Origin: Streptomyces typhae
Lineage (GTDB): Bacteria; Actinomycetota; Actinomycetes; Streptomycetales; Streptomycetaceae
DNA: 64,000 nt
Assembly: GCF_009755605.1 (NCBI RefSeq)
Contig: NZ_WPNZ01000008.1
Span: forward strand, 124,001 to 188,000
Direction: 5' to 3'
The stretch's first letter is position 1, and each line of letters begins with the position of its first letter. A program made the translations under genes and the position numbers. Shown here in pieces: positions 48,834 to 56,794 of this stretch. The notes below the pieces were generated by a model. It did no database searches and was not told where the DNA came from. It saw only the letters and a list, made by a program, of their open reading frames with translations.

Positions 48834-50468
48834 ATGGCAGCCACCACCCACACAGTGACCAACCAGGCTCCGCCCCTGGTGGGATATGACGTCTTCACGT
48901 GCGACCGTGCCCTCGTGGAGGGTGTCGAGCGGCACCTGGAGCCGGACCTGCTCGACGGGGCGCGTGGGGAGCTCTCCCTCCTCGGCCGCACCGCGGGTTC
49001 CGCGCAGGCCCAGGAGTGGGGAGCGCTCGCCAACGACAACCCGCCGGTCCTGCACACGCACGACCGGTACGGCAACCGCGTCGACGAGGTGACGTTCCAC
49101 CCCGCCTGGCACCGGCTGCTCGGCAAGGCGGTGGCCGCGGGCCTCACCTCCGCCTGGAACCGGCCCGGCGGGCATGTGCGGCGCGCTGCGGGCTTCCTGG
49201 TGTGGACGCAGGCCGAGGGCGGCCACGGCTGCCCGGTGTCGATGACGCACGCGGCGGTGCCCGCCCTGCGCGCGGACCCCGACCTCGCCGCCGAGTGGGA
49301 GCCGAGGCTCACCTCGACGGTGTACGACGAGGGGCTGCGGCCCGCCGCGCGGAAAGCGGGCGCGCTCTTCGGCATGGGGATGACGGAGAAACAGGGCGGC
49401 AGCGACGTCCGTGCGAATACGACGCGGGCGCGGGCGCTCGCCGACGACGGCGCCTATGAACTCGTCGGGCACAAGTGGTTCTGTTCCGCGCCGATGTCCG
49501 ACGGATTTCTCGTGCTCGCACAGGCCGAGGCCGGACTCACCTGCTTTCTGGTACCACGGGTCCTGGACGACGGAACGCGGAACGCTTTTGCCATCCAGCG
49601 GCTCAAGGACAAACTCGGGAACAAGTCGAACGCTTCCAGCGAGGTCGAATTCGACGGCACCTGGGCGCGCCGGGTCGGTGACGAGGGGCGCGGGGTGCGC
49701 ACCATCATCGACATGGTGGCGGCGACCCGGCTCGACTGCGTCATCGGCTCCGCCGCCCTGATGCGGCAGGCGGTCGCGCAGGCCGTGCACCACGCCACGT
49801 ACCGCGAGGCGTTCGGCGGCAGGCTCGTCGACAAGCCGCTGATGCGCAACGTCCTGGCCGACCTGGCCCTGGAGTCGGAGGCCGCGACGACGCTCGCGCT
49901 GCGCCTCGCGGCCGCGTACGACGACGGGGGCGAGCGGGAGCGGGCGTTCCTGCGGCTCGCCGTTCCGGCCGCGAAGTACTGGGTGACCAAGCGGTGCACC
50001 CCGCTGGTGGCGGAGGCCCTGGAGTGCCTCGGCGGCAACGGTTACGTGGAGGAGTCCGGGATGCCGCGGCTGCTGCGCGAGGCGCCGCTGAACTCGATCT
50101 GGGAGGGTTCGGGCAACGTGCAGGCGCTCGATGTGCTGCGTGCCCTGCAGCGGGAGCCGGCGGCCCTCGACGCCTTCCTCCAGGAGGTGGGCGCGGCGCG
50201 CGGCGCGGACCACCGTCTCGACGGTGCGATCAAGGCCCTCCTGACCGAACTCGCGGACCTCGACGGCATCGAGGCGCGGGCCCGGCGGCTCGTGGAGCGG
50301 ATGGCGCTGGTGCTCCAGGGTGCACTGCTGGTGCGGTACGCGCCGCCCGCGGTGGCGGACGCGTTCTGCGCCTCGCGGCTCGGCGGCGACTGGGGCGCGG
50401 CGTTCGGCACGCTGCCGCACAGCCTGGATCTGGGAGCCGTGGTGGAACGGGCCGCCGTACATCTGTGA
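48834..50468 (+). CDS. AidB-like acyl-CoA dehydrogenase
   Basis: A 544-residue flavoprotein of the AidB branch of acyl-CoA dehydrogenases, linked to the adaptive response to alkylation. Typical sequences are GMGMTEKQGGSDVRANTTRA, the FAD-binding KWFCSAPMSDGF, and the C-terminal ECLGGNGYVEESGMPRLLRE followed by NSIWEGSGNVQALDVLRAL. The ATG at 48834 has no ribosome binding site; TACCGT (48822-48827) is placed as a -10 box for a leaderless transcript. An in-frame start further upstream would run into the YihY gene. An Ada-AlkA protein of the same response lies 12 kb away. Confidence 0.92.
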   Translation: MAATTHTVTNQAPPLVGYDVFTCDRALVEGVERHLEPDLLDGARGELSLLGRTAGSAQAQEWGALANDNPPVLHTHDRYGNRVDEVTFHPAWHRLLGKAVAAGLTSAWNRPGGHVRRAAGFLVWTQAEGGHGCPVSMTHAAVPALRADPDLAAEWEPRLTSTVYDEGLRPAARKAGALFGMGMTEKQGGSDVRANTTRARALADDGAYELVGHKWFCSAPMSDGFLVLAQAEAGLTCFLVPRVLDDGTRNAFAIQRLKDKLGNKSNASSEVEFDGTWARRVGDEGRGVRTIIDMVAATRLDCVIGSAALMRQAVAQAVHHATYREAFGGRLVDKPLMRNVLADLALESEAATTLALRLAAAYDDGGERERAFLRLAVPAAKYWVTKRCTPLVAEALECLGGNGYVEESGMPRLLREAPLNSIWEGSGNVQALDVLRALQREPAALDAFLQEVGAARGADHRLDGAIKALLTELADLDGIEARARRLVERMALVLQGALLVRYAPPAVADAFCASRLGGDWGAAFGTLPHSLDLGAVVERAAVHL

Positions 50469-50705
50469 GGCGCCGGGGCCATCTGTGATGCGCCGGGGCG
50501 TCTCGGGTCCTGTCATGGCCACTGAGGCGGGCCGAGCGCTGTCACGGGAGTGGGGGCCTGCTGCTGTCACAGGGGTGGTGCCGCGCCGACACGGCACCAC
50601 CCCCGGTTTTCAGGTCCCGACGGGACGCACGCCACGCGGAGCGGCGCACGGCCAAGTTTCAAACACCGCACGACTGTTCGCCAGAGTTGCAGAAGGTTGC
50701 AACCC

Positions 50706-50741
50706 TGCACGATGCACGTGAACTCTGCACGATGCACGTGG
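50706..50741. promoter_or_regulatory. 20-bp-spaced direct repeats upstream of the GAF regulator
   Basis: CTGCACGATGCACGTG occurs exactly twice (50706-50721 and 50726-50741), 20 bases apart, two helical turns. Related GTTGCA and TTGCAAC half-sites occur at 50682-50705. The repeats lie in the 382-base gap before the regulator gene and look like operator sites. The rest of 50469-50680 shows nothing. Confidence 0.6.
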
Positions 50742-50850
50742 TCCGGGTTTGCACCACCTGAGGCAAGCACGTCCTTCCGCGCGCCGGGGAAGGGCACGAT
50801 GGACGACGTGTCCCCCTCTGTCGGCGGGCTCGGAGCGGGAGGAACCGGTG

Positions 50851-52170
50851 ATGAACACGCATGCGACGTTCGATCTCGAACGCCTGACGGCGGTGAACGC
50901 CGCGCAGGCCGCACGGCTGCTGCGTGAGGTGCGGGACGCGAGGATCGCGGGGCGGCATCCGCGGGTCGGCCCGCGGCCGGTGATCGGCGCGTCCTGGGAC
51001 CGCATGCTGGCGAGCGGCGTCGACCCCGAACACGACTACCGCGCGGGCATGCTGAGCACCGACGAGGTGGAGCGGCGGCGGCAGTCGTCACCGCTGCGGC
51101 ACGTCCTGCCGGTGCTGCGCGAGGGGCTCCTGTCGGTCGCGGACGTCGCGCAGCACATCATGGTCGTCGCGGACGCCGAGGGGCGGCTGCTGTGGCGCGA
51201 GGGCAACAGGTCGGTGCTGCGGATGGCCGACGGGCACGGCTTCGAGGTGGGCGCCGACTGGCGCGAGAGCATCGTCGGCACGAACGGCATCGGCACGCCC
51301 CTGGTGGCCCGGCGGCCCCTCCAGGTCTTCTCCGCCGAGCACTTCGTCCGCTCCCACCACCTGTGGACCTGCACCGGCGCCCCGATCACCGACCCGAGGG
51401 ACGGGCAGTTGCTCGGCGTCGTGGACATCAGCGGGCCCCTGGACACCATGCACCCGGCGACTCTCGCCCTGGTCGGCTCGGTCGCCAAGCTCGCCGAGGC
51501 GCGGTTGCGGGAGCAGCATCTGACGGCCCTCGACCGGCTGCGTTCGGTGGCCGCGCCGGTCCTCGCCCGCCTCGACGGGCGGGCGGTCGCGGTGGACACG
51601 CACGGCTGGACGGCCGCGGTCACCGGCATGCCGCCGCCGGGGCGGCTCACGCTGCCCAAGTCCCTGGCGGACGGGCGGGCCTGGCTGCCCGCGCTCGGCA
51701 GGTGTTCGGTGGCGCCGCTGCCCGGCGGGTGGCTGCTGCGCTTCGACGACGGCGGCGGCGCCGGGTCGACCGAGCCGCACGGGGCGGCGCTGCCCGTCGC
51801 CACCCGGGTCGTGGTGGACGTCGGCGGTTCGCACCGCTGGACGGTCACGGTCACCGGCAGCGCGGGGTGCTGGACGCACGAGCTGACTCCCCGGCACGCC
51901 GAGTTGCTCTACCTCCTCGCGGTGAGCCGGTCCGGGCGGACGGCGGCCGGGCTCGCCGAGGATCTGTTCGGCGATCCGGGGCGCACGGTGACGGTCCGCG
52001 CGGAGCTTTCCCGCGTCCGCCGCTATCTGGGCGGGCTGCTCGCGCACCGCCCGTACCGCTTCCACGAGGACGCCGACGTCGAGCTCGTCCTGCCCGCCGA
52101 TCCGTCCCGACTGCTTCCGCAGTCCCTGGCTCCCGCGGTGCTGCGGGCGCGGGCGGCTGCGGTGCCTTGA
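50851..52170 (+). CDS. GAF-domain transcriptional regulator (AcoR-like sensor, no AAA+ domain)
   Basis: A 439-residue regulator. The first 240 residues match the sensor part of AcoR-type activators: SWDRMLASGVDPEH, HIMVVADAEGRLLWREGN, then the GAF signature WRESIVGTNGIGTPLVARRP and HHLWTCTGAPITDPRDG. The AAA+ sigma-54 domain of those activators is missing. In its place the C-terminus has a winged-helix-like region (LTPRHAELLYLLAVSRSGRT, then VRAELSRVRRYLGGLL). In Streptomyces this type often sits next to an aldehyde dehydrogenase gene; none is present here. The ATG at 50851 has GGAGGA about 7 bases upstream. Confidence 0.87.
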   Translation: MNTHATFDLERLTAVNAAQAARLLREVRDARIAGRHPRVGPRPVIGASWDRMLASGVDPEHDYRAGMLSTDEVERRRQSSPLRHVLPVLREGLLSVADVAQHIMVVADAEGRLLWREGNRSVLRMADGHGFEVGADWRESIVGTNGIGTPLVARRPLQVFSAEHFVRSHHLWTCTGAPITDPRDGQLLGVVDISGPLDTMHPATLALVGSVAKLAEARLREQHLTALDRLRSVAAPVLARLDGRAVAVDTHGWTAAVTGMPPPGRLTLPKSLADGRAWLPALGRCSVAPLPGGWLLRFDDGGGAGSTEPHGAALPVATRVVVDVGGSHRWTVTVTGSAGCWTHELTPRHAELLYLLAVSRSGRTAAGLAEDLFGDPGRTVTVRAELSRVRRYLGGLLAHRPYRFHEDADVELVLPADPSRLLPQSLAPAVLRARAAAVP

Positions 52171-52204
52171 CGGGGTGGGGTGCCCCTGGCCGACTGACAC
52201 GAGT

Positions 52205-52300
52205 CACACCGTTCCGTACTGGCCCGTACTGGTCCATTCCGGTCCGTACTGGCCCGTGCCGGTCCATGTCGGTCCATGCCAGTCCGTGCCGGTCCGTGCT
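52205..52300. repeat. Degenerate 10-11-bp repeats (GGTCCGTACTG-like)
   Basis: About nine imperfect units built on GGTCCGTGCC, GGCCCGTACT and GGTCCATGCC run through the gap between the GAF regulator and the GNAT gene. They look like slippage products. Confidence 0.65.
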
Positions 52301-52355
52301 GATGGGCACCTTCCTCCCTTGGCCGGGTGGTGGCGCCCATGATTGCCTGACCGGC

Positions 52356-52925
52356 ATGAGCATCACTGTCACCACCTGGTCCCTCGAACAGACCTCGCCC
52401 GCGGACCTGCGGCCGGCCGCCGCCCCTGACGGCGACGTACGGATCGTCCGGGCCGAGGTGCCCTCTCCGGAGTTCAGCCGGTTCCTCTACTCCGCGGTCG
52501 GCGGCGACATCACCTGGGTGGACCGGCTCTCCCTGAGCCACGGGCAGTGGCTCGAACATCTCGCGCGGCCCGGCGTGGAGACGTGGGTCGCGTACGACCG
52601 GGGCACGCCCGCGGGGTACGTGGAGCTGGACGCCCAGGACGACGGTGTCGTCGAGATCGTCTACTTCGGGCTGATCCCCGCGTTCCGGGGGCGGCGCATC
52701 GGGGGGCATCTTCTGTCGTACGGGGTGGCGCGTGCGTGGGATCTCGCTGAGCGGTGGCCCGGGCGGGCGGTCACCAAGCGGGTGTGGCTGCACACGTGCA
52801 GCCTCGACGGGGAGTTCGCCATGGACAACTACCTGCGGCGCGGGTTCCGTCTCTTCGACACGGAAGTCTCCCAGCAGCAGGAGCAGCCCACTCCCGGGCC
52901 GTGGCCCAACGCCCACCACGCCTGA
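52356..52925 (+). CDS. GNAT-family N-acetyltransferase
   Basis: A 189-residue acetyl-CoA-dependent acyltransferase. The GNAT core is at about 75-165 with motif A in EIVYFGLIPAFRGRRIGGHL, where RGRRIGG binds the pyrophosphate of acetyl-CoA. The later strand AMDNYLRRGFRLFDTE is typical. The substrate is unknown. The ATG at 52356 gives a full-length domain. It is followed by a large repeat array and appears monocistronic. Confidence 0.9.
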   Translation: MSITVTTWSLEQTSPADLRPAAAPDGDVRIVRAEVPSPEFSRFLYSAVGGDITWVDRLSLSHGQWLEHLARPGVETWVAYDRGTPAGYVELDAQDDGVVEIVYFGLIPAFRGRRIGGHLLSYGVARAWDLAERWPGRAVTKRVWLHTCSLDGEFAMDNYLRRGFRLFDTEVSQQQEQPTPGPWPNAHHA

Positions 52926-52965
52926 CGGCCCCCCGTCGCCCCGCCCCTCACCCTGCGGGCCTCCC

Positions 52966-53290
52966 CCCTCAATCGCCGGACGGACTCTTCCCCCACCCAC
53001 CCGCCCATACCCGGCCTGACGGCCTTGTCCTCAAGCGCCGGACGGGCTGATTCAGCCCGTCCGGCGCTTGAGGACAGGGGGGCGGGCGGGTGGGGAAGAG
53101 CCCGTCCGGCGATTGAGGACGAGCGCGCGGCGCGACGCGGGAACGCGCGGAGCATCGCGTCCCGCCCGACCCAGCCCGTCCGGCGCTTGAGGACAAGGGG
53201 GCGGGCGGGTGGGGAAGAGCCCGTCCGGCGATTGAGGACAAAGGGGCGGGCGGGTGGGGGAAAGCCTGGCCGGCGATTGAGGACGAGGCC
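52966..53290. repeat. Array of GATTGAGGAC elements, array 2
   Basis: Seven copies of the element occur. Complement-orientation copies are near 52968 and 53028, and forward copies begin near 53055, 53100, 53174, 53220 and 53264. The cores alternate GGCGATTGAGGAC and GGCGCTTGAGGAC, and the spacers GGCGGGCGGGTGGGGAAGAG recur, giving a tandem period of about 45 bases. They occupy most of the 510-base gap before the sulfate operon. Confidence 0.88.
53027..53075. terminator. Perfect 24-bp inverted repeat within array 2
   Basis: Two facing element copies form arms of 24 bases (53027-53050 and 53052-53075) around one unpaired T, a perfect hairpin of 49 bases. It is likely to terminate transcription from both sides. 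Confidence 0.7.
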
Positions 53291-53435
53291 CGGAGGGGCG
53301 ATAAAGGAGGAAAGGGGGCGTAGCCGCCAGGAGGGGAGCGGGGAGAAGGGCGGGCACGCCCACGATGCGGGACGGTTTGGTCCACACTGTGGACGGAGGT
53401 GGACTGCGCCGAAAGGCGCGTGACACGCTTCCGTC

Positions 53436-53519
53436 ATGTCTCGAGCTGGAACCGCCCTGGTGAGTCGACGCCACGTCGACCTCGGCCGCATGTCCAGCGC
53501 CATGTGTCCGGCAAGCTGA
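53436..53519 (+). CDS. Putative cysteine-type leader peptide of the sulfate operon
   Basis: A 27-codon frame starting MSRAGTALVSRRHVDLGRM and ending SSAMCPAS. It has the pattern RxHVDLxRxSSAxC seen in the short leader peptides placed upstream of sulfur and cysteine genes in actinobacteria, where the Cys codon near the end is thought to sense cysteinyl-tRNA supply. It lies 116 bases before sulfite reductase and is followed by a stable hairpin. No ribosome binding site is evident, as is common for this class. It is not expected to act as a protein. Confidence 0.75.
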   Translation: MSRAGTALVSRRHVDLGRMSSAMCPAS

Positions 53520-53549
53520 GAAACCCAGCACCGCCGCTTCCCCCCTTTG

Positions 53550-53601
53550 TCTGACCCTCCCCGCACACCCCCGCGCCCTCTTCGCGAGTGTGCAGGTCAG
53601 A
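53550..53601 (+). promoter_or_regulatory. Attenuator-like hairpin between leader peptide and sulfite reductase
   Basis: TCTGACC (53550-53556) pairs with GGTCAGA (53595-53601), with GCACAC/GTGTGC and CGCG/CGCG as inner stems. It sits after the leader peptide and before the ribosome binding site (GAAGGA), as expected for transcription attenuation or folding coupled to leader translation. Confidence 0.55.
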
Positions 53602-53635
53602 GCCGCTTTCAGCCCGCTGTGAAGGACATACACCC

Positions 53636-55342
53636 ATGGCTGCCAACCCTGAGAACCCCGCGACCGCCGCCCCTCGCGCGCCTGGGCGCAAGGCGAGCCG
53701 CCACCGTGGCGAGGGCCAGTGGGCTGCCGGTCACTTCACCCCGCTCAACGGCAACGAACAGTTCAAGAAGGACGACGACGGTCTCAATGTGCGGACACGC
53801 ATTGAGACGATCTACTCCAAGCGCGGCTTCCACTCGATCGACCCCAACGACCTGCGCGGCCGTATGCGCTGGTGGGGGCTGTACACCCAGCGCAAGCCCG
53901 GGATCGACGGCGGCAAGACCGCGATCCTGGAGCCGGAGGAGCTGGACGACGAGTACTTCATGCTCCGGGTGCGCATCGACGGCGGCAGGCTCACCACCGC
54001 CCAACTGCGTGTGATCGGCGAGATCTCGCAGGAGTTCGCCCGCGGCACCGCCGACATCACCGACCGGCAGAACATCCAGTACCACTGGATCCGCATCGAG
54101 GACATGCCGGAGATCTGGCGGCGCCTGGAGGGCGTGGGCCTGTCCACGACGGAGGCGTGCGGCGACACCCCGCGCGTCATCCTCGGCTCCCCCGTCGCCG
54201 GGATCGCCGAGGACGAGATCATCGACGGCACGCCCGCCGTCGAGGAGATCAACCGCCGTTTCATCGGCAACCCGGCGTTCTCGAACCTGCCGCGCAAGTT
54301 CAAGACCGCGATCTCCGGCTCGCCGCTCCTGGACGTGGCGCACGAGATCAACGACGTCGCGTTCGTCGGCGTGGTGCACCCCGACCTCGGCCCCGGCTTC
54401 GACCTGTGGGTCGGCGGCGGTCTGTCCACCAACCCCAAGATCGGCCAGCGGCTCGGCGCCTGGGTGCCGCTGGAGGACGTACCGGACGTCTTCGAGGGCG
54501 TCATCTCGATCTTCCGTGACTACGGCTACCGCCGTCTGCGCAACCGGGCCCGTCTGAAGTTCCTCCTCGCCGACTGGGGCACGGCCAAGTTCCGTCAGGT
54601 CCTTCAGGACGAGTACCTGCTGCGCAAGCTCGCCGACGGGCCCGCGCCCGAGCAGCCGGTGCAGCGCTGGCGCGACCACATCGGGGTGCACCGGCAGCGG
54701 GACGGCCGGTTCTACGTCGGGTTCGCCCCGCGCGTCGGCCGTGTCGACGGCACCGTACTGACGAAGATCGCCGACCTGGCCGCCGCGCACGGCTCGGGCC
54801 GGCTCAGCACCACCGTCGAGCAGAAGATGATCGTGCTCGACGTCGCGGAGGACCAGGTGGACTCGCTGGTCGAGGGCCTGGAGGCGCTCGATCTGACGGC
54901 GCGCCCCTCCTCGTTCCGGCGCGGCACCATGGCCTGCACGGGCATCGAGTTCTGCAAGCTCGCGATCGTCGAGACGAAGGCGCGCGGTGCCTCGCTCATC
55001 GACGAACTGGAGCGCCGCATCCCGGACTTCGACGAGCCCATCACCATCAACATCAACGGCTGCCCGAACGCCTGCGCGCGGATCCAGGTGGCCGACATCG
55101 GCCTGAAGGGCCAGCTCGTCCTGGACGCCGACGGCAACCAGGTCGAGGGCTACCAGGTGCACCTGGGCGGCGCGCTCGGCCTTCAGGCCGGGTTCGGCCG
55201 CAAGGTGCGCGGCCTGAAGGTCACCGCCGCCGAGCTGCCCGACTACGTGGAGCGCGTGCTCAAGCGGTTCCAGGCCGAGCGCGCCGACGGCGAGCGGTTC
55301 GCCACCTGGGCGGGCCGCGCCTCCGAGGAGGCCCTTTCGTGA
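53636..55342 (+). CDS. Assimilatory sulfite reductase (ferredoxin), siroheme [4Fe-4S]
   Basis: A 568-residue nitrite/sulfite reductase-family protein reducing sulfite to sulfide with six electrons from ferredoxin. Two ferredoxin-like half-domains alternate with siroheme/cluster domains. The cluster ligands are in ACTGIEFCKLA and INGCPNACARIQVAD (C-x5-C and C-x3-C), and the siroheme-facing region includes ITDRQNIQYHWIRIED. Context with cysH, cysC, cysD and cysN decides for sulfite rather than nitrite. The ATG at 53636 has AAGGA about 9 bases upstream. It is the first structural gene after the leader. Confidence 0.93.
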   Translation: MAANPENPATAAPRAPGRKASRHRGEGQWAAGHFTPLNGNEQFKKDDDGLNVRTRIETIYSKRGFHSIDPNDLRGRMRWWGLYTQRKPGIDGGKTAILEPEELDDEYFMLRVRIDGGRLTTAQLRVIGEISQEFARGTADITDRQNIQYHWIRIEDMPEIWRRLEGVGLSTTEACGDTPRVILGSPVAGIAEDEIIDGTPAVEEINRRFIGNPAFSNLPRKFKTAISGSPLLDVAHEINDVAFVGVVHPDLGPGFDLWVGGGLSTNPKIGQRLGAWVPLEDVPDVFEGVISIFRDYGYRRLRNRARLKFLLADWGTAKFRQVLQDEYLLRKLADGPAPEQPVQRWRDHIGVHRQRDGRFYVGFAPRVGRVDGTVLTKIADLAAAHGSGRLSTTVEQKMIVLDVAEDQVDSLVEGLEALDLTARPSSFRRGTMACTGIEFCKLAIVETKARGASLIDELERRIPDFDEPITININGCPNACARIQVADIGLKGQLVLDADGNQVEGYQVHLGGALGLQAGFGRKVRGLKVTAAELPDYVERVLKRFQAERADGERFATWAGRASEEALS

Positions 55343-55518
55343 GCGAGCGCGCGGCCCCCTTCTACTGCCCCTACTGCGGTGACGAGGACCTGCGGCCGAA
55401 CGACCAGGGCCATGGCGCGTGGGAATGCGCGGCATGCAACCGAGCCTTCCAGTTGAAGTTCCTCGGGTTGCTGACCCGTGGACTTCAGCGCGACGACACT
55501 GGAGGGGAACAGATATGA
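55339..55518 (+). CDS. Small zinc-ribbon protein of the cys operon
   Basis: A 59-residue protein overlapping both neighbours: its GTG start overlaps the sulfite reductase stop (GTGA) and its stop overlaps the cysH start (ATGA). Two CxxC knuckles (FYCPYCGDED and WECAACNRAF) make a rubredoxin/zinc-ribbon fold. Tight translational coupling and its invariable-looking place suggest a real role, perhaps in electron transfer, metal supply or assembly of the reductases; that is inference. It is too short for many gene finders. Confidence 0.85.
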   Translation: MSERAAPFYCPYCGDEDLRPNDQGHGAWECAACNRAFQLKFLGLLTRGLQRDDTGGEQI

Positions 55519-56231
55519 CGACGGCTCAGGAGCCGGGCACGGCCACTCCGGCCGGGCTGCGGGCACTCGCCGAGCAGGCCGGGCGCGACCTGGAGGACGC
55601 CTCCGCGCTCGACATCCTCACGTGGGCGACGGACACCTTCGGCGAGCGGTTCTGCGTGACCTCGTCGATGGAGGACGCGGTGGTCGCCCACCTCGCCGCC
55701 CGCGTCCGCCCCGGTGTGGACGTGGTCTTCCTCGACACCGGCTACCACTTCCCGGAGACCATCGGCACCCGTGACGCCGTCGAAGCCGTCATGGACGTCA
55801 ACGTCATCACGCTCACGCCGCGGCTGACCGTGGCCGAGCAGGACGCCGAGCACGGCCCGCGGCTGCACGACCGCGACCCCGACCTGTGCTGCGCGATGCG
55901 CAAGGTCGAGCCCCTCGAAGAGGGCCTTCGCGGCTACGCCGCATGGGCGACGGGCCTGCGCCGCGACGAGTCGCCGACCCGTGCGGACACCCCGGTCGTC
56001 GGCTGGGACGAGAAGCGGCAGAAGGTCAAGGTCTCGCCGATCGCCCGCTGGACGCAGGACGACGTGGACGCCTACGTCACCGAGCACGGCGTCCTCACCA
56101 ACCCGCTGCTCATGGACGGCTACGGCTCCGTGGGCTGCGCGCCGTGCACCCGGCGCCTCCTCGACGGCGAGGACGCGCGTGCCGGACGGTGGGCGGGCCG
56201 CACCAAGACCGAGTGCGGGCTGCACGGATGA
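55515..56231 (+). CDS. cysH: Adenylyl-sulfate (APS/PAPS) reductase
   Basis: A 238-residue thioredoxin-dependent reductase converting activated sulfate to sulfite. The nucleotide-binding part contains TSSMEDAVVAHLAARV and FLDTGYHFPET. The [4Fe-4S] cluster Cys are present as DLCCAMRK and GCAPCTRRL, which indicates the APS-reducing type rather than the cluster-free PAPS type, and the catalytic Cys is in KTECGLHG at the C-terminus. Its start overlaps the stop of the zinc-ribbon gene. Confidence 0.95.
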   Translation: MTTAQEPGTATPAGLRALAEQAGRDLEDASALDILTWATDTFGERFCVTSSMEDAVVAHLAARVRPGVDVVFLDTGYHFPETIGTRDAVEAVMDVNVITLTPRLTVAEQDAEHGPRLHDRDPDLCCAMRKVEPLEEGLRGYAAWATGLRRDESPTRADTPVVGWDEKRQKVKVSPIARWTQDDVDAYVTEHGVLTNPLLMDGYGSVGCAPCTRRLLDGEDARAGRWAGRTKTECGLHG

Positions 56232-56260
56232 CCGCCCCTCAGAGCATTCAGGAGACACTT

Positions 56261-56794
56261 GTGACCGGAGCCACCGTCTGGCTCACGGGCCTGCCCAGCG
56301 CCGGCAAGACCACCGTCGCGCACGAGCTCGCGCGGACCCTGCGGGCCGAGGGCCGGGCCGTGGAGGTGCTCGACGGCGACGAGATCCGCGAGTTCCTCTC
56401 CGCGGGCCTCGGCTTCAGCCGCACCGACCGCGACACCAACGTGCAGCGCATCGGCTTCGTCGCCGAACTCCTCGCCCGCAACGGCGTGCTGACCCTCGTA
56501 CCGGTCATCGCGCCGTTCGCGGACAGCCGCGAGGCGGTGCGCAAGCGCCACCAGGCGGGCGGCACCCCCTACCTGGAGGTGCACGTGGCCACGCCGGTGG
56601 AGGTCTGCTCCGTACGCGACGTGAAGGGCCTGTACGCCAAGCAGGCCGCGGGGGAGATCTCCGGGCTCACGGGCGTCGACGACCCGTACGAGGAGCCCGA
56701 GTCGCCGGATCTGCGCGTCGAGTCGCAGGACCAGACCGTGCAGGAGTCCGCCGCAGCCGTGTACGCGCTGCTCACCGAGAGGGGTCTGGCATGA
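56261..56794 (+). CDS. cysC: Adenylyl-sulfate kinase
   Basis: A 177-residue kinase phosphorylating APS to PAPS. The P-loop is TGLPSAGKTT near the N-terminus, followed by EVLDGDEIREFLSAGLGFSR and the lid-type DVKGLYAKQAAGEISGLTGV. The GTG at 56261 with AGGAG 6 bases upstream is preferred; an ATG at 56228 overlapping the cysH stop (ATGA) is a real alternative adding 11 residues. Its coexistence with an APS-type cysH suggests PAPS is made for other sulfation reactions or as a side branch. It ends in an ATGA overlap with cysD. Confidence 0.93.
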   Translation: MTGATVWLTGLPSAGKTTVAHELARTLRAEGRAVEVLDGDEIREFLSAGLGFSRTDRDTNVQRIGFVAELLARNGVLTLVPVIAPFADSREAVRKRHQAGGTPYLEVHVATPVEVCSVRDVKGLYAKQAAGEISGLTGVDDPYEEPESPDLRVESQDQTVQESAAAVYALLTERGLA

